DNA of 64,000 bases from Meconema thalassinum (GCA_946902985.2 OX336390.1:526398861-526462860); one strand, 5' to 3'. Shown: positions 41,585-53,431, numbered from the stretch's first letter. Numbers and translations: made by a program. Notes: a model not told the origin generated them from the sequence alone.

Positions 41585-42030
41585 ATCATTTTTCTCATCC
41601 CTTGGCGTAATGGTGGGTCATATCAAAAATTCTTTCAGACAAAAGTTTTAGGTAATTATTAGGGGAATATTGTCCATTTTGTACGGTTTTGATATTGTGC
41701 CTATTAAGAGAGATATGATTAATGTTTCCCGAAAAACCCACTTTTTCCCACCCCTTTGGTCAATGGTTGGTGTTATAAAGAAACTCTTCAAACATAAATT
41801 TTTGGGCTTTATCCGACACATAGTATGAACGTTGAACGGATTCGATATTTCACATATTAAGAGAGTTATAGCCATATTTCACTTTTTCGAAAAAAAAGGC
41901 CCCCCATTTTCACTCCCTTCGACCGATTTAGCCCAGTAACGAACTCGACCGAGATTTTATAGGTATACATATTCGGTAAAAAATTCAAAGTGATTGGTGC
42001 AAAATTACGGCAGTTATCGTGTCCACAAGA
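41585..42030. repeat. Divergent ~150 bp tandem units
   Basis: Three loosely similar units; for example TTAAGAGAG recurs at 41704 and 41857 (153 bp), each time after a GATATT motif and followed after ~30 bp by ACTTTTTC. Possibly the interior of another Helentron-like element; ends not seen. Confidence 0.45.
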
Positions 42031-42114
42031 AACTGATATACATATATATAGGCCTGTTTGCCATCTCTTGATGAATGCAGTACATTTGCATTTGTCTGTT
42101 GGCACAGGCTAGAG

Positions 42115-42445
42115 TAAAATGTGGCTTTTCACCGATGTCTCAGTCTCACTCATGGCTGTGATTATATGGAAGCTACTGAGGCATGGGTGGTGCTTAGTAA
42201 TGACATTCAGGGCACAGTCAGTGCCTGTGGATGCTGTGAAAGGTTCTACTCATAGGGTTAGTACCGCTGTTCTGACTCAGTGAGGAAAGCAATGGCAAAC
42301 TACCTCACTCCTCATCTTGCCTAGTACGCCTCAATATAGCGCTGCCTGGGGTTTCTGTGGGTATCGACCCACATAACCTAATGGCGGTGCTATTTGAGGA
42401 TCCAACCAGCTTTCGGGCTGACTACCTGAGAGACAGACATATATA
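42115..42445. repeat. Dispersed repeat, unclassified
   Basis: Contains GGCAAACTACCTCACTCC and TGCCTAGTACGCCTC, motifs I associate with widely dispersed insect repeats related to RTE-type LINE 5' regions. No second full copy in the window, so boundaries are approximate. Confidence 0.4.
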
Positions 42446-42751
42446 TATAAATTATATATAAACTTTTGAACTGACGGTGGTTTTGGGGTCTGGGGGAAGT
42501 GAAACGCGAAGATATGTCGAAATTTTCCGGAAGTCGAAACATGGGACCCATTGCAATAGTTAGCTTTCTAATAAAATCTACCTAAAATGCTCTTGAAATT
42601 TGGTACATTGTAAATCTAATTGTCAACTCTCGCAACTTTGACATCTCCTAACAGAAAACTGAAAGAATTATTTGTTATTTGTAAAATTCAATTTTATGTT
42701 CTGTTTGTAATGTTTTGGGTGCAATTCACTAGTTGTATTTTAATATAGTCC

Positions 42752-43140
42752 ACCTCGTTGCGTAGTGGTTAACATTATTGGCTGTCACCGCGGTTCGGTT
42801 TCGATTCCCACTCTGCCAAGAAATGTAATTCTGATCTGAGGGTTGAAACGGGGTACACTCAGCCTCGTGAGGCAAAACTGAGAAGAGGCGGGTTCGATTC
42901 CTATCTCAGTGGGTTTGTGTGGTTTAGCACTCTACTCCAGGCAAATGCCGGGATGGTACCTAACTTAAGGTTACGGTCACTTCCTACCCAAATCCTACCT
43001 CATTTACAAATGCACATTCTAGTACAGACATCACAGTGACACAGGTTAACAGATAAAATCAACACACACACCCAAGTACACAGAGCTACATGACCAAGAT
43101 GTCGCAAAACCCCAAAAACAATCAACAAACAACAACTATT
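42752..43140 (+). mobile_element. tRNA-derived SINE, family D
   Basis: Head CACCTCGTTGCGTAGTGGTT with B box GGTTTCGATTCCC, a second B box-like GGTTCGATTCCTATCTCAG, central core CAGGCAAATGCCGGGATGGT, and a tail with CAAGTACACAGAGCTACATG. The tail is shared with family E. No clean target duplication could be fixed. Confidence 0.85.
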
Positions 43141-43166
43141 AAAATATACATACCTATGACGTTAGT

Positions 43167-43471
43167 GCCGGCCCCGTGGTGTTGGGGTTTGGTGCCTGTC
43201 TCTCACCCGAAGGCCCCGGGTTTGGTTCCTGGCTCCGTCAGGCATTTTAGAAACTGACGTGAGGGCTGGAACGGAGTGCACTTAGCTTCGTGAGGACAAT
43301 TGAGTAGCTGTCTGACAGTGAGACAGCGCCCCGATCACGGAAACCAAGATTAACGGCCGAGGGGCCCCGATGCGCTGATCACGCGTCACCCCAATCTGCA
43401 GGCCAAATGGCTGGGCAGCGGTCGCTTGGTAGGCCTAGGCCCTCCACGGGCTGTAGTGCCAGGGGTTATTT
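43167..43471 (+). mobile_element. SINE family J
   Basis: 305 bp between perfect TATGACGTTAGT duplications (43155-43166, 43472-43483). Head GCCGGCCCCGTGGTGTTGGG and B box GGTTTGGTTCC. Confidence 0.93.
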
Positions 43472-43654
43472 TATGACGTTAGTACTATAGCATATTAGGC
43501 CTACCTTCAAATCTGTCTTCAAAATAAAGTTAAAAATTCTACCCATACTAAAACACCTACAATTTAAATTAAGGTACTCACCAAACTAGAACAGTACCTT
43601 TCTCATATAACTTACCGCTGAGTCACGCAGCCAGCGATTTCGTAATTGTTGTTG

Positions 43655-43790
43655 ATTTACTCAGGGGCATTGTGACATCGTGGTCACGTAGCCCCGTGTA
43701 CTTAGGAGTGTGTGGAATTAGTTTGATAATCTTGTTATTGAGATGACTGTATTAGTCTGTGTATTTGTAATTCAGGTGAGGATTTATTAG
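43655..43790 (-). mobile_element. Shared D/E SINE tail, 5'-truncated copy
   Basis: Minus-strand match to the D/E tail only (TAAGTACACGGGGCTACGTG). The head is absent. Confidence 0.7.
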
Positions 43791-43964
43791 GTTTATAATT
43801 AATATTATCATCATCATTTTAGCATATTTTATGGAGTAAATTGTGTGTCTATGCCTCATATCTGGTATTAGTCATTTAAGTTCTTTTTCACACACTGCTG
43901 ATGAAGTTGTTATTGTTGAAGATGTCGGATCGTTTTCCATAATTCATTAGACAATAATATTAAC
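43791..43964. other. Unassigned spacer
   Basis: Nothing recognised apart from a short ATC run. Confidence 0.3.
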
Positions 43965-44133
43965 TTATAGCTTTTACATCCCACTCAATTGCTGTGGTTT
44001 TAGAGACACTGCGCTGCCGGAATTTCTCCAAATGAGGATATTTAACGTGCCAGTAAATCTACTGACACGGGCTGTGGCATTTATGCTCCCTCAAATGCCA
44101 ACTAACTGCACCAGGATTCGATCATGCAACCTT
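43965..44133 (-). mobile_element. SINE family C, partial
   Basis: Matches 13096-13324 (CAAATGCC, CGTGTCAGTAGATTTACTGG, TCTCTAAAACC). Its head end is broken by the family H insertion that follows. Confidence 0.8.
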
Positions 44134-44144
44134 ACCGCATCGTC

Positions 44145-44388
44145 GTCCGGCTCCGTGGCTAAATGGTTAGCACGCTAGGCTTTGGCCCGAAGTGCCCCAG
44201 GTTCGATTCCTGACCGAGCCATCAGGGATTTTAATCTCCTGGGGTTAATTCCCGTGGCTCAGGTGTATGTGCCGTCTTCATCATCACTTCATCCTCATTA
44301 CGACGTGCAGATCGCCCACGGGCGTCAACTAGAAAGACCTGCACTCGGCCTCTCCGGAGGCCACACGATCATCATCATCATCATCATC
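44145..44388 (+). mobile_element. tRNA-derived SINE, family H, full length
   Basis: 244 bp between ACCGCATCGTC (44134-44144) and ACCGCTTCGTC (44389-44399). Head CCGGCTCCGTGGCTAAATGG, B box GGTTCGATTCC, tail GATCGCCCACGGGCGTCAAC then AGACCTGCACTCGG and an (ATC)n run. The tail reappears on a different head at 56284-56595. Confidence 0.9.
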
Positions 44389-44399
44389 ACCGCTTCGTC

Positions 44400-45019
44400 A
44401 TGCAGCCAGCTATTTTGTCATTAAACAGCTGTCTATATTTTATTCTTACTTCATACTAGTTTCACCGGCAGATAATTAAATTAACGGAGGAAACGCTATC
44501 ATGAACTCACGGTGGTAACGGAAACCTAGAGTTCCACAGAACACACTGTTAGAAGCACAGCTCTAAATGAAGTAACCAAAGCAATTACCGCATCAGACTG
44601 TTACAAACTCGTATTGAACAACCGGAAGCCAATATCGCAATGACTGTGGGTACCCCCATGTGGTTATCTGTTATGTCAACGTGAAGGGAACGTAAACTGT
44701 TATGTTTATGTTCACCCCTGGTCGTGGCAATGACCGCCGCACGCACTGACCTTGATTGGCCACCCCTGCAGAATGTGTGGCAATGGCCGGGAATGACCCG
44801 TGAGGAATGGCCCGCTAGTTGACTCGTCCCGTTATGCGAGTACCGTTCGTAACGCCGCACCACGCCGTCACTCTTACCTTCTCACCTTCCTATCTTAACC
44901 TCAAGAAACCGTTCCATTCACTCCCCCAACACTATCACTTCTCTCCTTATGCAACTACTTCACTCTTTTATTTATTTATTTATTTATTTATTTGTTTTTA
45001 TTATTGAATTTGGCCAACT
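44400..45019. other. Unassigned, ends in a TTTA run
   Basis: 44585-44863 is open on the minus strand but has no recognisable domain. (TTTA)n at 44967-44994. Confidence 0.35.
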
Positions 45020-46365
45020 ATGGACCGCAAGGAACTCAAGACTTATTGGCTTTCTTTCTCTTCTCTTCCCAGAACTTCTTCATCCTGTCACTTCTTTGTT
45101 TTCTCTCCTCCTCGGAAATGATCCATTTGGGTCTCCTGCTTGGTGGTTTCTCCTGAAATTATTTTACTCCGTCAACTCGACTGCGGAACTCGCTTCTATC
45201 GTGGGCCATCGGTGGAGTAATTCCAACTTCCGCTGCATCCCTCTTCACCTCATCTACCCATTTAGATGTGACCTTTAACCTCATGATGTAGCCGAAGATC
45301 CTTTTGGTCAGCCTGCCTTCATCCATTCGTAGTAAATGTCCATAGAACTTGAGCCTCCGCTTCTTCAATACGTCAGGGATCTTTTCAGTACACTTGTAAA
45401 GTTCTTAATTTTTTCTTCTTCTTCCATGCCCATCAGTAGTCTTCTGTGGTCCAAGTATTTTTCAGAATCTTCCTTTCTTTCTTTTCCAGTACTAGAAGTT
45501 CTCCCTTTTTACTTAAAATAAGACACTCTGAAGCCTACAATCCTTCATGTTGTACTACCGATTTGTAGAGTCTGATTTTGTCCTTGTATGATAAACCTCG
45601 TTTGTTGTATTTATTATGTGTTAGTTTGTAGGCCAGGTCCAGTTTTCTGGTTCTTCCTTTGATTGCTTCCTTATCCAGTCCGTTTGGTTGGATCCATTCC
45701 CCCAGTTATTTAAACTTCTCTGTCCTCTTAATCTTCCCATGATTTCTTCTTCTTAGTCGGTTACCCTCCAGGTTGGTGGAACCCACGGACTCAGCGAGGG
45801 AACTCACCACTACCGCCTCTACGGGCAGTGTCCTAGAGCTGGGAACATCTAATCGGACGGGATACAACTGGTGAGGTGTGATTGGCACCTCGCCCAGGCG
45901 GCCTCACCTGCAAAGCGAACAGGGGCCTCATGAGGGAAGGTAATGGAAGGTCAGGATGGATAGGCAAGGAAGAGGGAAGGAGGTGGCCGTGGCCTTGAAG
46001 AAGGTACCATCCCGGCATTTGTCCGAAGACGAAGTGGGAAACCACGGAAAACCACTTCGAGGATGGCTGAGGTGGGAATCGAACCCCCTCTACTCATTTG
46101 GAACACCCGAGGCTGAGTAGACCCCGTTCCAGTCCTCATACCACTTTTCAAATTTCGTGGCAGAGCCGGGAATCGAACCCAGGACCTCCGGGGCGGCAGC
46201 TAACCATGCTGACCGCTACGCTACGGAGGCGACATCTTCCCATGATTTACTTCCATATATTTCTCATCTCGGTGTCTTTACTCCATATATTCCGTTGTTT
46301 TTTTCATAGGAGATTTGAAGGCCTGTTCTTCCAGCTATTTCATGAAGACTCTCAAGCATCTTTAT
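45020..46365 (-). pseudogene. LINE ORF2 C-terminal half, split by a SINE
   Basis: Minus strand, right to left: LHEIAGRTGLQISYEK (46249-46365), then beyond the SINE a KYLGEWI-type block, YKDKIRLYKSVVQHEGLYAS, MKKRRLKFYGHLLRMDEGRL (45368) and a final KQRSDRMKKFW near 45060. These are post-catalytic landmarks of RTE/Jockey LINEs. The family A SINE at 45746-46233 interrupts it; stops and frameshifts show it was already a pseudogene or decayed later. Confidence 0.8.
45746..46233 (-). mobile_element. SINE family A, full length, inside a LINE
   Basis: 488 bp between perfect 15 bp duplications ATCTTCCCATGATTT (45731-45745, 46234-46248). Structure as at 14968-15456. Confidence 0.95.
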
Positions 46366-46424
46366 TTATTTATTTATTTAGTTCTCAATTGCGATCTACA
46401 GTAAGCCCTATACTTCAGGAAAGA

Positions 46425-46920
46425 AGTTAGTGTAGCCACGAAACTTTACCTATGTCACTCAGTAATTACACCGACCTTGCTTTATGGAAGTGAGAGCTGG
46501 GTAGATTTATCAGGAATCTGATACATAATCTAACGGTAAGTGATATTACCGTAGCACGAATGATTGCAGGAAAAAATAGATGGGAGCAATGGCAGGAGGG
46601 TACTCGTAATGCAGAGCTAAAGGCTCAGTTAGAAACGAACACAGTAGATGAAGCTGCTCGTATGAGCCGACTCAGATGGTGGGGTCATGTGAATAGAATG
46701 GGAGAGGAGAGATTACTTAAGAGGTTAATGAGCTCTGCTGTAGAGGGTAGGAGAAGCAGAGGTAGACCTAGGTGATGATGGTTAGATTCAGTGATGAACA
46801 ATTTCAAAGTGAGTGGTGTAAAAACGGAGGTGTCCGCAGTGCTAACTGCTAATAGGGCGTCATGGAGGCGACTTGTTCGCAAAAGACGCTTGTAGACTGG
46901 CTGGACGCTGAAAGGCAAAT
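46425..46920 (+). pseudogene. LINE ORF2 C-terminal fragment
   Basis: LLYGSESWV-like sequence near 46475, then ARMSRLRWWGHVNRMGEERL and GRRSRGRPR (to 46775), a stop, then WLDSVMNNFKVSGV and ASWRRLV. C-terminal tail of a non-LTR retrotransposon; RT core absent. Confidence 0.8.
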
Positions 46921-46984
46921 CAGTCTCAAATGGAAAAGTAGTTATTTATTTATTTATTTACATATTTATTTATTTAATTTTCTG

Positions 46985-47345
46985 CCTTCTATGGTCTCGG
47001 CGTACGTATTGAGATTCCAGTACCAAAACTCCTGGGTACGATTCCCAGCTCTGCCAAGAAATATAATTCTAGGATGAGGGCTCTAACGGGAAACACTCAG
47101 CCTAGTAGGGCAGAACTTAGATGAGGTGGATTCGATTCCAACCTCAGTCATCCTCTAGGTGGTTTCCCACTTCACCTCCAGACAAATGCTGGGATGGTTC
47201 ATAACTTAATGCCAAAGTCCCAATCCTAGTATCAATTATAAATAACCATACTTCCGTACTACAGGAACCACAATAGCACAGGTTACCAGACAAATCTTAC
47301 AGACATGCAAGTACACGGGGGCGGGGGGGGGGGGGGGCAATGACC
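46985..47345 (+). mobile_element. SINE family D
   Basis: The head is poorly preserved (B box GGTACGATTCCCAGC), then GGTGGATTCGATTCCAACC, the core ACAAATGCTGGGATGGTT, and the D/E tail GCAAGTACACGGGGG, which here runs into a G homopolymer (about 47319-47336). Confidence 0.8.
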
Positions 47346-47385
47346 ATGATGTCGCAAACCCTTAAATGTAATAACAGCAAGACCA

Positions 47386-47583
47386 GCATTTATTTATTTA
47401 CTTATTTATTTATGTATTTATTTACCGGTATTTATTTACTTATTTACTTATTTATTTATTTATTTATGTATTTATTTACCGGTATTTATTTACTTATTTA
47501 CTTATTTATTTATTTATTTATGTATTTATTTACCGGTATTTATTTACTTATTTACTTACTTACTTATTTATTTATTTATTTGT

Positions 47584-47646
<63 letters not shown>

Positions 47647-47650
47647 TTTT
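47386..47650. repeat. TTTA microsatellite with 54 bp higher-order units
   Basis: (TTTA)n in which ACCGGT recurs at 47424, 47478 and 47532, exactly 54 bp apart, followed by a purer TTTA run. The open frame across it is an artefact. A shorter TTTA run is at 46941-46976. Confidence 0.95.
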
Positions 47651-48195
47651 AACTCTTGAGTGTGCAGAATTAGATCTTAATGACCATATTGATGGCAAAT
47701 GGCTTAGAGTAACTAAGTCATCTGAAAAAATACTAAACCATCAACCAATGATGTTCTACATAAAATACGTTAATAATGGTATTGCGAGTTGAGATTAAAT
47801 ATCCATTGTAACTGCTGCTGCTGCTGCTGCTAGAGACGCCACACGTATGCACAAAATACGTGAAATCATGTAAGCCCAAAACAGTTGGAAAGTGAGTGCA
47901 AGTAATCAGGCAGCTTCCACAAAGAGCAAAGCACACCCACTTGCGTATGCCATTGCGGTTACGTCACACTTCAAACGGCACTCAAGCAGTGTGTTGGTTG
48001 ACGCGTTTTGTTAACGGTCACTTGTTGCAGGAGAAGAGACAGTCCCCATTTGTAACTTGTGCACTGGGAACTGATTATTATATATTCCCACGGTTGTTTT
48101 GTTGGTTTAAAATCTTAAATGTCAGAGTTCTCAGACTGTTAAAATTATAGTTCTGTTCATTGCAGAGAGTTATTAAAAGATTATGTTTGTCTACC
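47651..48195. other. Unassigned; short CTG run
   Basis: (CTG)6 near 47813. No gene recognised. Confidence 0.35.
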
Positions 48196-48545
48196 CCCTA
48201 TTATTCCCGTTTCCAACGTGGTCGGGGATGAGATGCGATGAACGTCTATGTGGCAGTTGGTTTTTGCGGCCGGATGCCCTTCTTGACATCAATCACGTGA
48301 GAGTAGCTGATGGGAGATGAGTTGAATGAAGATGAATGAAACTGGGCAAGGATGTGGAAGGAAGCGGCCATTGCCTGTCAGGAGGTACCGTCCCAGCATT
48401 GGCCTCGAGTTAAAAATGAGAAAGCACGGAGACTCATTTCAAGGACGGCCAACGGTGGTGCTCGAAACCACATCTACCGAGTCCGCAGGTAGCTTGGCCC
48501 CATTGCCTAGCGCTGCTCGATAGTGAGCATAGCTACCGCTGTCGG
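48196..48545 (-). mobile_element. SINE family G
   Basis: Same family as 38335-38668: head at the right ending CTGTCGG, core with GCCAATGCTGGGACGGT, GGCAATGGCCGCTTCC, and 3' end TTGGAAACGGGAATAATAG at the left. Confidence 0.82.
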
Positions 48546-49329
48546 GATAGAGAGATATTAAGAGTGATGTTATTTTAACGTTTAAGTAAATATATTGCTT
48601 GTTGTCTTACTATTGTACTGTACTTAATGTTCGCCCGGTATCTTTAAAGGTTTACCCAGCGTAAGCTTAAAAGGTGTATTTTTTATTTCAATGAACTACG
48701 ACCTATATCCATTTTCCGTCTCGGTGTGATGGGTTAATATCACTGACTGGACTATTAATTATATTATCATAGAGATAGCCTGTGCAACGAATTCTTGTCA
48801 GACATAATTTAAGAATGGCGAGGTGCATGAAACACAAATCCCCCTTCCATCCAATCTAAACTTGACTGTATATTCTGCGGAACGAAGGCTGAAACTGGGG
48901 TAATAGGCTCAATCGCTAACTTTGAATGGAGATTGTTGGAAGAAATGAAAATGTAAAAACATTTATAGTGGGCGATGTATTGAAGATAGACATATGCTGT
49001 CGTGGACGTTTTGTAGAACTTTTCATGCTGAGCAATTCTTACACTCATAGCATATAACTTACATATTGTTAACGGTTTACCCAGCGTAAGCTTAAAAGGC
49101 AAACGGACAGTTGGTTTCTATTTTCGACTTGATTCACTGAAATCGTTACTGCTCGGTATCCTTTGGTCATAAATAAATTATTTTCTACAGAAACCTTTCT
49201 AAGAATTCCTTTAAAGAATGGTAAAAACCGCATCAAAATCTATCCAGTGGTTCTCGAGATTACCCGGATCATCCAAGAATCGGGGACTTTGTTTTATACT
49301 AAGTAGAGATAGCATGATGCTCATACATT
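48546..49329. other. Unassigned; contains a 26 bp direct repeat
   Basis: GTTTACCCAGCGTAAGCTTA occurs at 48650 and 49075 within identical 26 bp blocks (48649-48674, 49074-49099). No gene recognised. Confidence 0.5.
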
Positions 49330-49369
49330 TTGTTGTTGTTTGAGTCTTCAGTCTTTTGACTGGTTTGAT

Positions 49370-51351
49370 GCAGCACTCCATGCCTCCCTGTCCTGAGCTA
49401 ATCGTTTCATCTCTACATAGCTACCACACCCTACATCCGAGGCAATCTGTTTAACATATTCTAACCTTGGTCTACCCCTACAGTTCTTGTCCTCGACCCT
49501 TCCTTCCATAACTAAGCTTGCTATTCCTGGGTGTCTTACAGTAGTAAGTGTCCTACTAACCTATCTCTTCTCTTCATTAGCAGTCGCCAGAAACATCTCT
49601 CCTCTCCCACTCGTCTTAATACCTCTTCGTTTGTAACCCTATTTACCCATCTGATCTTCATCATTATCCTGTAACACCACATTTCAAATGCTTCAATTCT
49701 CCTCATTTCTGCTGCACCAATAGTCCAAGTTTCACTTCCATAGAGCGCCACGCTCCAGACAAAGGCTTTAAAAATGATTTCCTAATACCTAAATCTATAT
49801 TCGATGTCAACAGATTCCTTTTGTGTAGAAATGCTTTCCTTGCCTGAGCCAACCTACTTTTTATATCCTCTTTGCTTCGTCCATTACTGGTCATTTTGCT
49901 TCCTAAGTAATAAAAGTCTCCTACTTCCTTCAGCTTTTCACCTGCCAATTTGATCTCCATAGAGGTTTCTGATTGATTGCGGCTGCATTCCAGTATTATT
50001 GTTTTACATTTATTAATTTTCATCATGAATTATTTCCTTAAGATGGAGTCCATACCATTCAAAAACTCATTCAAATCATCAGGCGTGTCGGCCAAGATTA
50101 CGATGTCATCAGCAAATCTCAGAGTTGAAATTATTTCTCCTTGAATCTTCACTCCCAATTTAAATTTTTCTCCAATTTCCTTCATTGCTTGTTCAATGTA
50201 AAGATTGAAAAGTATGGGTGATAAGTTGCAGCCTTACCTTACACCTTTCTGAATACCTGCTTTTCTCTCGTGTCCTTCAGCTCGAATGACTGCTGTCTGG
50301 TTTCTGTATAGATTGTATATCACCCTCCTATTCCTGTACTTTATTCCAATAGATTTGAAAATGTCAAACAATTTAGTCCAATCATCGTTATCAAAAGCCT
50401 TTTCTAGGTCTACAAATGCCATGAACGATCTCTTATCTTTCCTTATTCTACCTTCCAAAATCAGCCTAAGACTTAGTACAGCTTCCCTTGTTCCTACATT
50501 TCTCCTGAAACCAAACTGGTCTTCACCCAACTCCGTTTCTATCTGGCTTTCCATCCTCTTGTAAATTATTCTAGACAGGATCTTTGAAGCATGAGTAATC
50601 AAGCTGATTGTACGGTGATCTTCACATCTGTCAGCTCCCACTTTCTTTGGTATAGGGATAATAACATTCTTCTTGAAATCAGGGGGAACCTCACCTGTCT
50701 CATAAATCCTACACACCAAGTGAAATAACCTGATCAGACCTTCATCACCTATGCAGCGCAGCAACTCAATCGGTATATCATCTATGCCTGGTGCTTTGTT
50801 CCTGCTTAAGTCCTCCAATGTCCTGTCAAACTCTGATCTCAATATTAAATCTCCATTTGCATCCTCATCAATTTCCTCCTCCCATTCCATTACATGATTC
50901 TCAATCTCCTTTCCCTTATACAAACACTCTATGTAAGCTTTCCATCTCTCAACCTTTTCCTCCCTATCTGTTAGAGGCTTTCCATTTGTGTCCTTAATAT
51001 TACAGCACTTAGTCTTCTTTTCCCCAAAAGTATTCTTAATCCTGTGTCTACTTTTCCTAATTTCAGACAATTTTCTATACCTGCACATTTCTCTTTCAAC
51101 CATTCTTCTTTCGCTTCCTTGCACTTCTTGTTAACCTCATTTCTCAGACGTCTGTATTCTGCTTTCCCCTTTCCATCTCTTACATTCTTGTGTCTCCGCC
51201 TTTCCTCCATCAATTCTAGTATATCCTGAGTGATCCACGGTTTTCTACCTATTCTTTCTTTCCTACCAATGTTTTCTTCTGCCGATTTTGTTATTTCATT
51301 CTTCAAAAGTGCCCATTCGTCTGCAATTGAAGTTTGTTTAGGGTTTTTCAT
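49370..51351 (-). pseudogene. LINE reverse transcriptase and C-terminal region, broken
   Basis: Frames in order: 51351-50971 (linker, RKPWITQDILELMEERRR); 51124-50234 (NKAPGIDDIPIELL, KKVGADRCEDHRTISLITHA, MAFVDLEKAFDNDDW, ending KAGIQKGVR); the next codon is TAA where GCNLSP homology continues, consistent with a Q-to-stop change of the conserved RQG motif. LRFADD (motif C) lies near 50115. Then 50026-49703 (SRLAQARKAFLHKR) and 49751-49536 (ALYGSETWTIG). At least two frameshifts plus the stop. Confidence 0.9.
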
Positions 51352-51432
51352 TAGTCCTTCCTTTATACTCTTCTTGAATCTTTCGTTTACATCCTTCTCT
51401 TTCAGTCTGTCTATTGCCCACCTTTTTGGCTT

Positions 51433-52314
51433 TTAACTTTTCTTCAGTTTCTTCAAGTTTAATCTGCATTTTATAACAACCAGATTGTGGTCAGAGTTTA
51501 TGTCAGCACCAGGATATGTTTTACAATCCAAAATCTGGTTTCGAAACCTCTGCTTGACCATAATGAAGTCGATTTGGTAACGCCCTGTATCTCCAGGTCT
51601 CATCCATGTGTATATTCTTCTATTGTGGTTATTGAATAAGGTGTTAGCTATGACCAACTCGTGCTCGGTGCAGAATTCCATCAGCCTGCTTCCTCGATCA
51701 TTCCTTTCACCTACTCCGAAATCTCCTAATATCTTCCCTTCTCTCCCTTTTCCTACCACAGCATTCCAATCTCCCATTACTATAACATTTTCATCACCCT
51801 TGATATACCTCAGAATTTCATCTATTTCTTCGTAGACCTTTTCAACATCTTCATCATCAGCTTGACTTGTAGGCATATAGACTTGTACCACTGTGGTGCA
51901 CGTAGGTTTTGTATTGATTTTTGCTACAATAATCCGTTCACTATATTGCTCATAATATTCCACCCGCTGTCCAAGTTTCCTACTCAATATGAGACCAACC
52001 CCTGCTTGGTCATTGTTTGATTTAGTGCTAATGACCCTATAGTCTCCTGACCAAAAGTCCTGTTCTTCCTGCCAGCGCATTTCACTAATCCCAACCAAAT
52101 CCAACCTCAACCTATCCATTCCCCTTTCTAAGTTTTCTAACCTTCCACTTCCTAGCAGACTTCTAACATCCCACGCTCCGATCCGCAGAATGTCAGATTT
52201 CCTCTTTGTCACTTCTGTGATGTTAACCCCCTCTCGAGTAGTCCCCACCCGGAGATCCGAACGGGGGACTAGTTTACCTCCGGATTGAAATTTTGCAAGG
52301 GAGGAGGCCATCAT
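51433..52314 (-). CDS. LINE apurinic-type endonuclease domain, open
   Basis: 293 codons from ATG at 52314. APE-like endonuclease landmarks are all visible: IGAWDVRSL, ISEMRW (catalytic Glu), VQVYMPTSQ, VIVMGDWNAVVG (Asp, Asn), RIYTWMRPGD with QIDFIMV, and SDHNLVV (Asp, His). In RTE LINEs this domain nicks the target to prime reverse transcription. It ends at a TAA after LKKLKKS where the longer ORF should continue, so this is the surviving front part of a broken ORF. Confidence 0.85.
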   Translation of the reverse strand: MMASSLAKFQSGGKLVPRSDLRVGTTREGVNITEVTKRKSDILRIGAWDVRSLLGSGRLENLERGMDRLRLDLVGISEMRWQEEQDFWSGDYRVISTKSNNDQAGVGLILSRKLGQRVEYYEQYSERIIVAKINTKPTCTTVVQVYMPTSQADDEDVEKVYEEIDEILRYIKGDENVIVMGDWNAVVGKGREGKILGDFGVGERNDRGSRLMEFCTEHELVIANTLFNNHNRRIYTWMRPGDTGRYQIDFIMVKQRFRNQILDCKTYPGADINSDHNLVVIKCRLNLKKLKKS

Positions 52315-52410
52315 CGCATGTAATTATGCATAGAGAGGTGCATATTCTCGGGAATAGCATTACGGCTGTAGTTTCCCGTTGCTTTCAGCCGTGCAGCAGA
52401 ACGAAGTGTA

Positions 52411-52887
52411 GCCATTAGTTGGCTTATATTATCAATATCTTAACCGTCTATAAGACAAGTAAAGAATTGATTTATTCTGAAAGGCTATATAAAAAATTAT
52501 AAAACCACCTTTTATAAACAATTTCCCATTACACTATCATATATTTTATCAAAGATCTTTGACAAATTCCTTTGAAAGAGTAATACCGGTCTAAGAGATG
52601 TCACATGACGTGCTCCACTAGCACAGCGTCTCTATCCGTCACTTCTCTACCGTGTGTTGCGGGTAGTAGCCTATTTTAAGAGACATCACATGACGTAATT
52701 GAGTTCCGCATTTTGCTGTTCACTTAAAATGACCACAGTAAATGGATACCTGATAGGGGTGGATTAGTACATTATAAATAATGTCACAACTAAAATTATT
52801 GAAGAGGTAAACATTCCTAAAATAAATTTCTTGAATATTCCTTCTAAATGACTTAGTGTAAAGGTTACTTTATCTTCACTTGAAATA
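52411..52887. other. Unassigned AT-rich spacer
   Basis: Nothing recognised. Confidence 0.3.
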
Positions 52888-53030
52888 TATTTATGTTCGA
52901 CCCTCACTATTATGTGTCAGAAAACGGTGTCATAATGATGGTCATTATAACACTTATTTTGATTATGATACAGTTTCTCCAGCCAATCAGAGCTCGTTCA
53001 TTGACCATTTAGGTAACGATACCTTCGCGC

Positions 53031-53243
53031 ATGCGCTCAAAATCCAACATGTCGGACATAAACACAACATCGAACTATAATAAATTATCGACATGGAATA
53101 CATACCGTCCATATGTTCGCGTAAATAAACTGGCGAATATGAAACAAGAAATAGCACTGTACCTTAAAATCACCATCACTAATTTCTACACAGCGCATTC
53201 AAACGACTCCGGTGACAATATTACTGAGGGACGGCAGATGTAA
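53031..53243 (+). CDS. Conserved small ORF of element K, copy 1
   Basis: 70 codons beginning MRSKSNMSDINTTSNYNKL and ending GDNITEGRQM. The inverted copy at 60509-60730 encodes the same protein with scattered substitutions and an in-frame three-codon difference (extra LPS). No known domain recognised. Sequence outside the ORF is also conserved between the copies, so coding constraint is not proven. Confidence 0.4.
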   Translation: MRSKSNMSDINTTSNYNKLSTWNTYRPYVRVNKLANMKQEIALYLKITITNFYTAHSNDSGDNITEGRQM

Positions 53244-53431
53244 ACATATGGCTTGCATATGTCATTGCAAGGACACAGAGCGCATGCGTCAAAGATCTTA
53301 AAAGACAGAGAGATGTCTCGCGCTCGCTCTCCGATAACAAAATTCTTGTGGCTGACTCTCAACAGATATTTATGAATATTTATGTTAAAACATATAATAA
53401 AATTATAATTATCGTCGAACATAAACAGTCG

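Larger units (their letters stand above)
49330..52410 (-). mobile_element. RTE-type LINE, nearly full length, minus strand
   Basis: About 3.1 kb: a short 5' leader (GCAACGGGAAACTACAGCCG near 52365-52385), endonuclease (52314-51433), linker and RT (51351-50030), C-terminal region (50026-49380) and 3' end TGAAGACTCAAACAACAACA. It matches the truncated plus copy at 32446-34427. The endonuclease frame is open; the rest is broken by several frameshifts and at least one nonsense change, so it is not autonomous. Confidence 0.9.

Noticed and set aside
47340..47792. 150-codon frame with IYLF repeats
   Set aside because: TTTA microsatellite translation.
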